Under the pieces are notes generated by a model that was not told the origin of the DNA, ran no database searches, and worked only from the letters and a program-made list of their open reading frames with translations. From Phycisphaerales bacterium (lineage in GTDB: Bacteria > Planctomycetota > Phycisphaerae > Phycisphaerales > UBA1924): a stretch of 64,000 bases of DNA. How positions within the stretch are numbered: the first letter of the stretch is position 1; each line of letters starts with the position of its first letter. Position numbers and translations under genes: made by a program. The stretch is taken from contig JADLBU010000083.1 of assembly GCA_020847535.1 (NCBI GenBank), positions 62,001 to 126,000 of the forward strand, in the 5' to 3' direction. Below, in pieces: positions 51,360-62,293 of the stretch.

Positions 51360-53318
51360 ATGGCGGAGAGATTCTGGGCATGGTCCGTTCTGCTGTCGGT
51401 CTCGGCCGGGGTCGCCTGGCTGGTGCATGCCCAGGGTTTGCCCGCGCCCGCGAGCCATGTCACACCCGTAGCGCCCATTCCCGAGCCCATCGATTTCGAC
51501 CGCGATGTCCGGCCGATCCTGGAAGCGCACTGCTGGAAGTGTCACAGCACGCAGAAGCATCGCGGAGATCTCCGGCTGGACTCTCGCGATGCGGTGATCA
51601 AGGGTGGGGAGTCGGGCCCGGCGGCGATTTCTGGGCGGAGCGGTGAAAGCCTGCTGATCGAGCTTGTTTCAGGGGTTGATCCCGATCGCATCATGCCCGA
51701 TGAGGGCCCGCGGCTGACGCAGCCGCAGATCGACACGCTCGCCGCGTGGATCGATCAAGGGCTGGTGTGGGGGACCGAGGTGGTCGTGCCCGCTGCACCC
51801 AGGTACGAGCTTGCCCTCAAGCAGATCACCGTGCCCCCTGCCAGCGCCGGTTCGCAATCCAGTAATCCCATCGATCTCATCATCGGCTCGCTTGCGCAGG
51901 AGATCGATGCATCAAGCGTGCCCGTCAGTGATCGGCTCTACGCCCGCCGCGTTTTCTACGATGTCATCGGCTTGCCTCCCACACCCTCGGAACTGGAGAC
52001 GTTCCTCGGCAATCCCGCCCCAGACAAACGAGAGAACCTCGTCCAGCGCCTGCTCGCCGACAACCGCCGCTACGCCGAGCACTGGCTTACCTTCTGGAAC
52101 GATTGCCTCCGCAACGACTACGCCGGCACCGGATACATCGACGGCGGCCGGGAGCAGATCACGCAGTGGCTCTTCGAGGCTCTGTACAACAACATGCCCT
52201 ACGATCGCTTCGTCTCGGAGCTGGTCAACCCGCCATCGAACGCCTCGGCGGGGTTCAGCAAGGGCATCATCTGGCGCGGGGTCGTCAACGCCAGCCAGAT
52301 TCCGCCGATGCAGGCGGCTCAGAACATCTCGCAGGTCTTCCTGGGCCTGAACCTCAAGTGCGCTTCCTGCCACGACAGCTTCATCAACAACTGGAAGCTC
52401 TCCGATGCCTACGGGATGGCCGCGGTGTTCGCCGAGGAGCCCCTGGAGGTCAATCGCTGCGATCGACCGATCGGCACGCTCGCCAAGGCCGGCTTCTTGT
52501 ACCACGAGCTCGGGGAGATTCAACCCGATGCCCCGCGAGCCGATCGCCTCCGGCAGCTCTCGGCTCTCCTGATCGCCCGTGAGAACGGCCGGTTCACGCG
52601 AACCATCGTCAACCGCCTCTGGGCACGCCTGATGGGCCGTGGGATCGTCGAGCCCGTGGATGAGATGGACAACCCGCCGTGGAATGCCGACCTGCTCGAC
52701 TTCCTCGCGGCCGATCTCTTCGATCGCGGATACGACCTCAAGAAGACGCTCGAACTGATCTTGACCTCCCGCGCGTACCAGATGGCCGCCACGCCAAGCG
52801 CTGAGAAGTTCGAATCTGCCGCCCCGTTCGCCGGCCCGGTGGTTCGCCGCCTTGGCGCGGAGGAGTTTGTCGATGCCGTCCGCTCGCTGGCAGGCATCTG
52901 GCCCGACAAATCCGATGCCCGCATCAAGGTTCCGGGCGTCGATGGACCCTATCCGGGGCCGATCCGTGCCGGTCTCCAGGTTGCCGATCCGCTGATGCTG
53001 GCGCTGGGGAGGCCCAACCGGGAGCAGGTCGTGACATCCCGTCCCGGCGTGGCGACCACGCTCCAGGCGATCGAATTGACCAACGGCGGGGTGCTCGACA
53101 GTATCCTGCGTCAGGGTGCTCGCCGCTGGCTTTCGGAGTATCCCGCCGAGCCTCGATCACTGGTGATCGCGATCTACACCCGTGCGCTCGGCAGACCCCC
53201 CACCGATTCGGAGCTGCGCGATGCCGTCGATCTGCTCGGTCCCACTCCGGGGACCGCGGCCGTGCAGGATCTGCTGTGGGCGATCACGATGCTCCCGGAG
53301 TTTCAGTTGATTTCGTGA
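51360..53318 (+). CDS. PSCyt1-DUF1549-DUF1553 protein
   Basis: 652 aa, exported (signal FWAWSVLLSVSAGVAWLVHAQ). The N-terminal PSCyt1 domain has RDVRPILEAHCWKCHSTQKHRGDLRLDSRDA (heme-type CxxCH) and ends LAAWIDQGLVWG. DUF1549 follows (about 180-390) with RLYARRVFYDVIGLPPTPSELE, RYAEHWLTFWNDCLRND and a second CxxCH (LKCASCHDSFINNWKL). DUF1553 (about 400-640) has FTRTIVNRLWARLMGRGIVEP and LELILTSRAYQ. The role of this planctomycete family is unknown; it always travels with DUF1501 proteins, as here. It begins 49 nt after the sugar-binding protein, with GGGAG before ATG 51360, so it is probably co-expressed with the transporter genes. Confidence 0.93.
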   Translation: MAERFWAWSVLLSVSAGVAWLVHAQGLPAPASHVTPVAPIPEPIDFDRDVRPILEAHCWKCHSTQKHRGDLRLDSRDAVIKGGESGPAAISGRSGESLLIELVSGVDPDRIMPDEGPRLTQPQIDTLAAWIDQGLVWGTEVVVPAAPRYELALKQITVPPASAGSQSSNPIDLIIGSLAQEIDASSVPVSDRLYARRVFYDVIGLPPTPSELETFLGNPAPDKRENLVQRLLADNRRYAEHWLTFWNDCLRNDYAGTGYIDGGREQITQWLFEALYNNMPYDRFVSELVNPPSNASAGFSKGIIWRGVVNASQIPPMQAAQNISQVFLGLNLKCASCHDSFINNWKLSDAYGMAAVFAEEPLEVNRCDRPIGTLAKAGFLYHELGEIQPDAPRADRLRQLSALLIARENGRFTRTIVNRLWARLMGRGIVEPVDEMDNPPWNADLLDFLAADLFDRGYDLKKTLELILTSRAYQMAATPSAEKFESAAPFAGPVVRRLGAEEFVDAVRSLAGIWPDKSDARIKVPGVDGPYPGPIRAGLQVADPLMLALGRPNREQVVTSRPGVATTLQAIELTNGGVLDSILRQGARRWLSEYPAEPRSLVIAIYTRALGRPPTDSELRDAVDLLGPTPGTAAVQDLLWAITMLPEFQLIS

Positions 53319-53343
53319 CCAGCAGGACTTTCTCGAGATCCCG

Positions 53344-54783
53344 ATGCCCGATCCAAACTGGAATCGCCGAGACTTTCTCAAGACCGCCAGCGCGGCGACC
53401 CTGGCCGCTCTGTCCGCCGGCGCCGCCCGCAGGTTGCCGGGCTTCGAGCCCGAACCCGATACCCAGCCGGAGAAAATCACTCCAACCGCCGACACGCTGA
53501 TCGTGCTCTGGATGGCAGGGGGCATGCCACACACCGACACCTTCGATCCCAAGCGGCACATGCCCTTCGAGGTCGGGATGGATCCAGCCCGGCTGGCGAG
53601 CACGTTCCCGACGATCGATACCGCGGTGGACAATATCAAGTTCACCGCCGGCCTCGAGAAAATTGCCGCCGTCATGGATCGCGGCGCCCTCATCCGCAGC
53701 TACACCGCCGCCGACCTTGGGTTCATCCTGCATTCACGGCATCAGTACCACTGGCACACCGGCTACGAGCCGCCGCAGACGGTGGCTGCACCTCACATCG
53801 GCGCGGTGATCGCCCGCACCCTAGGCCCCCGCGATCCCGTGATGCCCGCGTTCATCGACATCGGGCAGACTTTCGACAACGGCGAGGGCCAGGAGCTGCG
53901 CGCCTTCCACCAGGCCGGCTTCCTCGGCAGCGAATACGGCCCGTTCCTGCTCCCCTATCCCAACCAGGCCGCTGAGGCGATCCGGCCGCCAGCGGGCATG
54001 AGCATCGATCGCTTCCAGAACCGCTACAAGGCGTACCGCAAGCTCATCGAGGCAACTCCCATCGGTCAGCATGGGAGCGAGTACCAGCACGATTCGCTGA
54101 CGCGATCGCTCGACAACGCCCACCGGCTCCTGTCTTCACCGGCCGCCAAGGCCTTCGACCTCTCGCTGGAGCCCAAGGCCAGCTACGACATCTACAACAC
54201 GGGTCGGTTCGGCCAGGGCTGCCTGCTCGCCCGCCGGCTCACCGAGGTCGGCGCCCGGTTCATCGAAGTAACCACCGAGTACGTCCCCTTCCTGCACTGG
54301 GACACCCACGACAACGGCCACACGCGGCTGGTGGACCTCAAGAAGCAAATCGATGCCCCGATCGCCCAGCTTGTGCGCGATCTGGAGGAGCGCGGCCTGC
54401 TCGACCGCACCCTCATCGTGCTCGCCTCCGAGTTCAGCCGTGATGCCATGGTCGAAGGCAAGGCCGATCAGAAGGTCCAGGACCAGGTCGATGTCCCACC
54501 GACGCTCACCGAGATGAAGCACTACGGCCTGCACCGGCATTTCACCGGCGCGGGCTCGGTGCTGCTCTTCGGCGGCGGGGTCAGGAAGGGGATGCCGTAC
54601 GGCAAGACCGCCGATGAACGTCCCTGCACGACCATCGAGAACCCCGTCACGATCGAGAACCTGCACGCGACCATGTATCGAGCGATGGGCATCTCTCCCA
54701 AGCTCGCCTACGAGATCGAGCGCCGGCCCTTCTACGTCACCAAGGATGGCACGGGCGTTCCCATCCGCGAGCTCTTCGCCTGA
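53344..54783 (+). CDS. DUF1501 protein, Tat-exported, sulfatase-like fold
   Basis: 479 aa. A twin-arginine signal (NRRDFLKTASAATLAALSAG) predicts export in folded form. The domain is DUF1501, related to alkaline phosphatase/sulfatase-type metalloenzymes: LIVLWMAGGMPHTDTFDPKR, SYTAADLGFILHSRHQYHWHTGY, WDTHDNGHTRLVDLKKQIDAPIAQLVRDLEERGLLDRTLIVLASEFSRD and RHFTGAGSVLLFGGGVRKG. The metal-binding Asp/His residues of the superfamily are plausibly kept, but no activity is established for the family. It is 25 bp after the PSCyt1-DUF1549-DUF1553 gene, the standard pairing, and ends the transporter transcript. Convergent with lutC. Confidence 0.93.
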   Translation: MPDPNWNRRDFLKTASAATLAALSAGAARRLPGFEPEPDTQPEKITPTADTLIVLWMAGGMPHTDTFDPKRHMPFEVGMDPARLASTFPTIDTAVDNIKFTAGLEKIAAVMDRGALIRSYTAADLGFILHSRHQYHWHTGYEPPQTVAAPHIGAVIARTLGPRDPVMPAFIDIGQTFDNGEGQELRAFHQAGFLGSEYGPFLLPYPNQAAEAIRPPAGMSIDRFQNRYKAYRKLIEATPIGQHGSEYQHDSLTRSLDNAHRLLSSPAAKAFDLSLEPKASYDIYNTGRFGQGCLLARRLTEVGARFIEVTTEYVPFLHWDTHDNGHTRLVDLKKQIDAPIAQLVRDLEERGLLDRTLIVLASEFSRDAMVEGKADQKVQDQVDVPPTLTEMKHYGLHRHFTGAGSVLLFGGGVRKGMPYGKTADERPCTTIENPVTIENLHATMYRAMGISPKLAYEIERRPFYVTKDGTGVPIRELFA

Positions 54784-54830
54784 TGCCCCGGCGCCTCATG
54801 CCTTGATGCCTCTCTTCTGATCGCCATTCC

Positions 54831-55526
54831 TCATCCCATGAGGATGACATGCACCTCACGCGGCCCATGCACCCCCGTGATCAGTATCCCTTCGATGTCC
54901 GCCGTCTTGCTCGGGCCTGAGATGAAAACCACGCTGCTGGGCAGCGGCTCCTCCGGCCAGCCGCTCAGCATGGGCAGGTAGTCGATGAGATCCGGATAGA
55001 TATCCGACCTTCGCACGATCGCGATGTGGATCGGCGGAACCAGGCTCAGCCCGCGGGCGCGCTCACGACCCGAGCAGCACACCAGCGTCCCGGTCTCGGC
55101 GATCGCCCCCTGCACGCCGGTGATGCCCGCATCGGTCTCGTAGAAGCCCTCGACACCCTCCGAGGCCCACCACTCCGCAATCTGCAACCCCGCCGTGGTC
55201 AACCGTTCGCCGAGCCCCTCGAGCGGAAGTTCATCGGCCATTGCGACCCTGCGCGCGCCCAAGCGAATCAATAAATCCGCGATGCACGAGGTGGCGACCT
55301 CCTCGCGGACCTGGTGGACGACCATCCCGCACTTGGCGGCACGGTCGGCGAAGATCCCGGCCAGATCGCCCTCCCCGAGCACGCGAACGATCCTCGGATC
55401 GACGGCCGGCGGGCTCCCCTGGGGCGGTTGCAGCGCGGATCGCCCAAGCGCGCGTGAAACCGCACCGAGAAAGGTCACACGGTCGACACCGAGATCGTTC
55501 ATTTCCAGATCGTCGTCCGCACTCAT
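54831..55526 (-). CDS. lutC: lactate utilisation protein LutC
   Basis: 231 aa, LUD-domain protein, the third subunit of the iron-sulfur L-lactate oxidation complex. Recognisable blocks: GAVSRALGR near the start, EVATSCIADLLIRLGARRVAM, EGFYETDAGITGVQGAIAETGTLVCCSGRERARGLSLVPPIHIAIVRRSDI and the C-terminal SVVFISGPSKTADIEGILITGVHGPREVHVIL. The start at 55526 (MSADDD) overlaps the lutB stop by 4 nt (ATGA); the ORF-track start 55553 lies inside lutB. Last gene of the lutABC run. In this island it would help oxidise L-lactate formed from rhamnose. Confidence 0.92.
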   Translation of the reverse strand: MSADDDLEMNDLGVDRVTFLGAVSRALGRSALQPPQGSPPAVDPRIVRVLGEGDLAGIFADRAAKCGMVVHQVREEVATSCIADLLIRLGARRVAMADELPLEGLGERLTTAGLQIAEWWASEGVEGFYETDAGITGVQGAIAETGTLVCCSGRERARGLSLVPPIHIAIVRRSDIYPDLIDYLPMLSGWPEEPLPSSVVFISGPSKTADIEGILITGVHGPREVHVILMG

Positions 55527-57022
55527 GTTTGCCCTCCGCGAGCCTTCCACCATTCACGGAAGCTGGTGGCGGTGGGGGTGGGGAAATCGCGCTGGCTCGT
55601 CCAGCCAGCCAGGGGGCCCGGACCGCGCGAAAGCCATCCGCGCGAGACAATTCGATCGCCGCCCGCCGGCGAGCCCGCCCTGCTCGCCAGCCGGCGCAGA
55701 ACCCAGCGCTGCACGCTCGCCGCGAGCCTGTATGACCAGCCCCATCGCAGGCTCAGACCCCACGCGCGGTATCCCAGGCGTTCCCACAGGCTCGTAACGC
55801 CGCGCTCGGCCATGCGTCTCCGCAGCCCGATCAACTGCTTGGGGAGATCGATCTTGACCGGGCATGCCTCATGGCACGCCCCGCAGAGCGGGGTGGCCTG
55901 CGGCAGATCGGGGTAGTTCTCCAGTCCCTTGAGCAGCGGCGTGATGACCGCGCCGATCGGCCCGGAATAAACCGACCCGTAGCTGTGTCCCCCGACCTTG
56001 CGGTAGACCGGGCAGGCGTTCAGGCACGCGCCGCACCGGATGCACCTCAGCAGCTCGCGTGTCTCCTCCCGCAGGATCTCCGTGCGGCCGTTGTCCAGCA
56101 GGATCAGGTGCAGGCTCGTCGGGCCGTCGTGCTCACCGGTGTCGTGCCCGCGCGGGCCGGTGATGATGTGCGTATAGCAGGTCAGCGGTTGGGCGGTGGC
56201 GCTGCGGGCCAGCACCTTGAGCATGACGCCCAGGTGCTCCATCCGCGGGACCAGCTTCTCGATGCCGGCGATCGCGATATGGGTCGAGGGTGCGCTCGTG
56301 CAGAACCGCCCGTTGCCCTCGTTCGTGCATAGGACGATCGATCCTGTCTCGGCGATCAGGAAGTTGGCTCCGCTGATCCCAAGGTCCGCCTTTCGGTACT
56401 TCTGTCGCAGGTGGTCCCGCGCGATCCGCGCCAGCTTCAGCGGATCGTCGGTGTACGGGACGCCGAGCTCCCGCGCAAACGCCCGTCCGACCGCCGTCCG
56501 GTCCTTGTGGATCATCGGCGTCACGATGTGTGAGGGCGCATCGTGGTCGAGCTGGATGATGAACTCCCCCAGATCGGTCTCGACCGTCTCGATCCCCGCC
56601 GCCTCCAGCCGCGGGACCAGTTCGGTCTCCTCCGTCACCATCGATTTGCTCTTGACACACAGCTTGCAGCCGCGTTCCTTCGCCAGCCTCACGCAGATCG
56701 CGTTGGCCTGCTCGGCAGTCGAGGCCAGGTGCACCAGCACCCCGGCCTTCTCGGCGGCGTCGATGAACCGATCCAGATACCAGTCCAGGTGATCGAGCGT
56801 GTGCTGCTTGATCGCCCCGGCGAGCCTACGGATCTCGTCGGCCCGCTCACCGAACGTCTCCGCGAAGATCTGCCGGCGACCGCGATCCTTGCCGGAGGTG
56901 GCGCTGCCGACAAACTGCTGGAGCTGGACATCCCCGATCGCCTTGCCTGCCCGGGGGCGCATGTCGTACGGCAACTGCACGTGCAGCGGGTGATCGCCGG
57001 CAGCCTGTGGCGCAGCGCTCAT
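55523..57022 (-). CDS. lutB: lactate utilisation iron-sulfur protein LutB
   Basis: 499 aa. The LUD domain (about 60-300) has HTLDHLDWYLDRFIDAAEKAGV, KSKSMVTEETEL, LGISGANFLIAETGSIVLCTNEGNGR and APSTHIAIAGIEKLVP. Two [4Fe-4S] motifs follow: CIRCGACLNACPVY and CGACHEACPVKIDLP. The C-terminal tail of about 90 residues is basic and ends TSFREWWKARGG, the usual LutB end. The start at 57022 overlaps the lutA stop by ATGA; the ORF-track extension to 57367 is lutA in another frame. With LutA and LutC it transfers electrons from L-lactate to the respiratory chain and yields pyruvate. Confidence 0.94.
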   Translation of the reverse strand: MSAAPQAAGDHPLHVQLPYDMRPRAGKAIGDVQLQQFVGSATSGKDRGRRQIFAETFGERADEIRRLAGAIKQHTLDHLDWYLDRFIDAAEKAGVLVHLASTAEQANAICVRLAKERGCKLCVKSKSMVTEETELVPRLEAAGIETVETDLGEFIIQLDHDAPSHIVTPMIHKDRTAVGRAFARELGVPYTDDPLKLARIARDHLRQKYRKADLGISGANFLIAETGSIVLCTNEGNGRFCTSAPSTHIAIAGIEKLVPRMEHLGVMLKVLARSATAQPLTCYTHIITGPRGHDTGEHDGPTSLHLILLDNGRTEILREETRELLRCIRCGACLNACPVYRKVGGHSYGSVYSGPIGAVITPLLKGLENYPDLPQATPLCGACHEACPVKIDLPKQLIGLRRRMAERGVTSLWERLGYRAWGLSLRWGWSYRLAASVQRWVLRRLASRAGSPAGGDRIVSRGWLSRGPGPLAGWTSQRDFPTPTATSFREWWKARGGQT

Positions 57023-57783
57023 CGGCCCGCCTCGCTCGCGGGGATGTCGTTCATCAATCCAAGGCTCTCGGCGATGATCTCGGGCAGGCTCTTGAACGTG
57101 ACGTCGCACCGCTCGCGCCGGCATGCCCCGGCGATGTTCATCGTGCATCCGGGTTCGCTGCTGATGCAGGTGCCTGCGCCGGTGGCGCGGATCTGTGCGA
57201 CCTTGTCGCGCACCATCGCCCCCGAAATCTGCGGATACTTGCTTGCGAACGTCCCCCCGAACCCGCAGCACTGCTCGGGCATGCTCAGCGGCACGAACTC
57301 GACACCCTCGATCTGCCGCAGGAGTCGCACCGCCTCTTCGGTGATGCCGATCCCCCGCAGATGGCACGAGTAGTGGTACGTCGCCTGCCCCTCCCAGCGA
57401 GCCCCCAGCGACCGCAGGTCGGCTTTCAATACCTTGAGCAGGAACTCGGAGAACTCAAACGTGCGCGACACGAACGATTCGGCCCGAAAGCGCATCGCCG
57501 GATCATCCGCAAACAACCCCGGGTAGTAATCACGGATCATCGCCGCGCACGATCCCGATGGCGTCACGATGTGCTCGCTGCCTTCAAAGACCCGGATCAT
57601 CCGCGCTGCCAGCGCCCGTGCCTCGGCGGCGATCCCGTTATTGTGCATCGGCTGGCCGCAGCACGTCTGCGCTTCCGGGAAATCCACGTTGCATCCGAGC
57701 CTTTCGAGCACCCGCACCGCCGCGATCCCCGCTCGCGGAAAGAACGAATCCCCCAGGCAGGTGATGAACAGCGATACCTTCAA
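57019..57783 (-). CDS. lutA: lactate utilisation protein LutA
   Basis: 254 aa. Two CCG cysteine-rich domains as in heterodisulfide reductase subunit B and glycolate oxidase GlcF: TCCGQPMHNNG with VTPSGSCAAMIRDYY, and YSCHLRGIGI with EQCCGFGGTFASKYP and SSEPGCTMN. These bind an iron-sulfur cluster or quinone-linked centre. It starts MKVSLFITCLGDSFFP, the standard LutA opening. It is 18 bp downstream of the rhamnulose-1-phosphate aldolase fusion, so both probably share a transcript, linking lactaldehyde/lactate production to lactate oxidation. Confidence 0.94.
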   Translation of the reverse strand: MKVSLFITCLGDSFFPRAGIAAVRVLERLGCNVDFPEAQTCCGQPMHNNGIAAEARALAARMIRVFEGSEHIVTPSGSCAAMIRDYYPGLFADDPAMRFRAESFVSRTFEFSEFLLKVLKADLRSLGARWEGQATYHYSCHLRGIGITEEAVRLLRQIEGVEFVPLSMPEQCCGFGGTFASKYPQISGAMVRDKVAQIRATGAGTCISSEPGCTMNIAGACRRERCDVTFKSLPEIIAESLGLMNDIPASEAGR

Positions 57784-57801
57784 CCCCGGCCACCTCCGGC
57801 A

Positions 57802-60012
<2,211 letters not shown>

Positions 60013-60052
60013 CCAACTCCTCTCGAGCCACGAAGGACAAAAGCCACGAAGG
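60013..60052. repeat. short CCACGAAGG direct repeats
   Basis: AGCCACGAAGGACAAA and AGCCACGAAGGTCAAA occur 18 nt apart in the 40-bp gap between the two aldolase genes. They are of the same general class of short intergenic repeat as the CACCACAGAG element. Confidence 0.5.
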
Positions 60053-60847
60053 TCAAAGGTTCAACGCCCGCTGGCGATAATGCTCATCCGTTCGCCCGGC
60101 GATCCGCCGGACATCCGATTCATCCAGGAACACCGGCCCGCCCAGCGCTGCCGCTCCCATCCAGATCTCCGCCGACTTCTGCATCATCAGCATCCCCGCG
60201 AGCACCGCGCTGTCGGTTCGCCCCAGCGTGATGACGCCGTGGCTCTCCAGCAGGATAACCCGGGGATTGGTCCCGCGAGCCGATCTGAATCCCTCAACAC
60301 CCCGCCGGATCTCGATCGCCAGCTTCAACCCCGGATCCGTGTAGGGCACCAGCACCGACTCCTCCCCACAGCACACCACTTCATCCGGGAAGATCCGCCG
60401 CATTGCAAACTCCGCCGCACGCGGAGAGCACAGGATGCGGTTCACCGACACCGGGTGTGTATGCCCCACCCACTCCACACCCGCCAGGCTCAGCAGGTAC
60501 GCGTGAAAGATCGCCTCGACCGAAGGCTTCGCCGCCCCTTGGTCAACCCGGCTCTCCAGCAGCACTGCATCCACGCGTTCATCGTCGATGGATCCCGCAT
60601 TCATTAAGTCCAGCAGCGGTCCTGATTCGCACAGGACAACCCCATCCGCCGCGAGCGTCCCCAGCGATCGGCCGCTGGCCTTGATCAGGAACCTCCCATC
60701 CGCCATCACCGGACCGCCACCGCCCGTCGGAACCCGCGTTGAGGCGTTCCCCTCCCCCAGGATCGCCAACTTACGATCCTCGCGCCCCAACTCACGGCTG
60801 AGCGCCAGAAGTGCCTCGCGGCGAGCATGAACGCTGACAGAGTCCAT
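60053..60847 (-). CDS. second class II aldolase/adducin-family protein
   Basis: 264 aa. Class II aldolase fold: LGEGNASTRV (phosphate/glycine loop), FLIKASGRSLGTL, WVGHTHPVSVN with the metal-binding HxHP pair, and the third histidine in LLESHGVITLG. It is a stand-alone domain, distinct from the aldolase half of the neighbouring fusion. Family members act on fuculose-1-P, rhamnulose-1-P, ribulose-5-P or methylthioribulose-1-P; the substrate is uncertain. ATG 60847 is used because the ORF-track start 60928 lies across the divergent promoter. TAGACT lies 8 nt upstream without a Shine-Dalgarno. It is divergent from the rhamnose isomerase gene and just upstream of the fusion gene on the same strand. 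Confidence 0.85.
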   Translation of the reverse strand: MDSVSVHARREALLALSRELGREDRKLAILGEGNASTRVPTGGGGPVMADGRFLIKASGRSLGTLAADGVVLCESGPLLDLMNAGSIDDERVDAVLLESRVDQGAAKPSVEAIFHAYLLSLAGVEWVGHTHPVSVNRILCSPRAAEFAMRRIFPDEVVCCGEESVLVPYTDPGLKLAIEIRRGVEGFRSARGTNPRVILLESHGVITLGRTDSAVLAGMLMMQKSAEIWMGAAALGGPVFLDESDVRRIAGRTDEHYRQRALNL

Positions 60848-60905
60848 CGGGGCCAAGTCTAGCGTCGCCTCCTGCCATCGCCCTGCTGTACACTCCCGCC
60901 TACCC
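60848..60905. promoter_or_regulatory. 58-bp bidirectional promoter, aldolase / rhamnose isomerase
   Basis: Minus strand: TAGACT at 60856-60861, 8 nt before the aldolase ATG. Plus strand: TACACT at 60889-60894, 11 nt before the isomerase ATG. The two -10-like boxes are only 27 bp apart and share the TANACT form, so both genes could answer to one regulator bound in between. No strong Shine-Dalgarno exists for either. Confidence 0.6.
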
Positions 60906-62102
60906 ATGAAACTGCCCCCAGGACTCACCGAGCAGGCCCTCAGCGATCGCTTGGATCGCTTCCAGATCGAAACGCCCTCCTGGGGCTACGCCGACACCGG
61001 CACCCGCTTCGGCAAGTTTCTCCAGGATGCGGCGGCGATCACGATCGATGACAAACTCGCCGATGCCGCACAGGTACACGCGATCACCGGCTGCTGCCCC
61101 AGCATCGCCGTTCACGTCCTCTGGGATTTTCCAGCCAACACCATCCCCGCCGCGATCGCCGCCAAGGCCCGATCCCTCGGCATCCGAATCGGCTCCATCA
61201 ATCCCAACGTCTTCCAGGACCAGTGCTACAAGCTCGGCTCGGTCTCCAACCGGGATCCGGTGATCCGGCAGAAGGCGATCGGTCATCTTCTTGACAGCGC
61301 CAGGATCGGCAAGGAAGTCGGCTCCGATCTTCTCAGCCTCTGGTTCGCCGATGGCACCAACTACCCCGGCCAGGGCCACATCCGCCAGCGCAAGCGATGG
61401 TTCGCCGAAGCCCTCCATCACGTTCACGATTCCATGCCACCCGGCATGACCATGCTCGTCGAGTACAAGCCCTTCGAGCCGGCCTTCTACCACACCGATA
61501 TCGCCGACTGGGGCATGGCCGCTGCGCTCGCCCGCGCTGCCGGCCCGCGAGCCAAGGTCCTGGTTGACACCGGCCACCACCTCCCCGGCTGCAACATCGA
61601 GCACATCGTCGCCTTCCTCATCGATGAGGGGCTGCTCGGCGGATTCCATTTCAACGACCGCAAGTACGCCGATGACGATCTCACCATGGGCAGCATCGAT
61701 CCCTATCAACTCTTCCGCATCTTCCACGAGATCGTGCTCGCCGAACGCGAGACAGGCAAGGACCTGCCGATCGCCTACATGATCGATCAATCCCACAACA
61801 TCAAGCCCAAGATGGAAGCGATGATCGAGACGGTGGTGACCGCTCAGGAGTATTTCACCAAGGCGATGCTCGTCGATCATGCCGCCGCCGCCGCCGCCGG
61901 GGATCGCGATGACGTCGTGCTCGCCGAACGCGCGCTCAAGGATGCCTTCGCGACCGATGTGCGCCCCTTCCTGGCGGACTATCGCAAGTCCCGCAAGCTC
62001 CCCGCCGATCCCCTGCTCGCCTTCCGCGAGAGCGGTTACCTCGCCCGCGCTGCCGCGGATCGCAAGTCCCGAAAGCCAGCCGCTGGGGGTTCGTACGCGT
62101 GA
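60906..62102 (+). CDS. rhaI: L-rhamnose isomerase, RhaI (TIM-barrel) type
   Basis: 398 aa. Converts L-rhamnose to L-rhamnulose. Xylose-isomerase-like barrel with QIETPSWGYADTGTRFGKF, VHVLWDF, LGIRIGSINPNVFQDQCYKLGS, SLWFADGTNYPGQGHIRQRKRW, MLVEYKPFEPAFYHTDIADWG, VLVDTGHHLPGCNIEHIV and GGFHFNDRKYADDDLTMGSIDPYQLFRIFHEI. Glu, Asp and His in the EYKPFEP, DTGHH and HFNDRKYADDD blocks are the metal ligands of the family. It resembles the Pseudomonas stutzeri-type broad-specificity enzyme, not E. coli RhaA. An Ala-rich loop (DHAAAAAAGDRDD) is a small local insertion. It heads the isomerase-kinase pair. Confidence 0.92.
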   Translation: MKLPPGLTEQALSDRLDRFQIETPSWGYADTGTRFGKFLQDAAAITIDDKLADAAQVHAITGCCPSIAVHVLWDFPANTIPAAIAAKARSLGIRIGSINPNVFQDQCYKLGSVSNRDPVIRQKAIGHLLDSARIGKEVGSDLLSLWFADGTNYPGQGHIRQRKRWFAEALHHVHDSMPPGMTMLVEYKPFEPAFYHTDIADWGMAAALARAAGPRAKVLVDTGHHLPGCNIEHIVAFLIDEGLLGGFHFNDRKYADDDLTMGSIDPYQLFRIFHEIVLAERETGKDLPIAYMIDQSHNIKPKMEAMIETVVTAQEYFTKAMLVDHAAAAAAGDRDDVVLAERALKDAFATDVRPFLADYRKSRKLPADPLLAFRESGYLARAAADRKSRKPAAGGSYA

Positions 62103-62114
62103 AACAGCTTGCAA

Positions 62115-62248
62115 CGCAGAGGAAGATGAGAAAGGCCAGCAGGACTTGTGTGATCAGGGCGGGAGAATTGCGAGATAACATGCTCCCGCTTCAACCAGCA
62201 GGCATCACACAACTGGATTCTGATTCGTCTTCCTCATCCCCCTCTGCG
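62115..62248. repeat. nested imperfect palindrome between rhaI and rhaB
   Basis: Outer arms CGCAGAGGAAGATGAG (62115-62130) and CTCATCCCCCTCTGCG (62233-62248) pair with two mismatches. Inside lie ACTTGTGTGAT / ATCACACAACT and GCGGGAG / CTCCCGC. The element spans most of the 191-bp gap. Its right flank (CTCTGCGTCTCTGCGGTGAA) is of the same general style as the CACCACAGAG repeat near 25.6 kb. Confidence 0.7.
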
Positions 62249-62293
62249 TCTCTGCGGTGAATCTTCGCCTTTCCTTGCTGCCTACCGGTCTCC

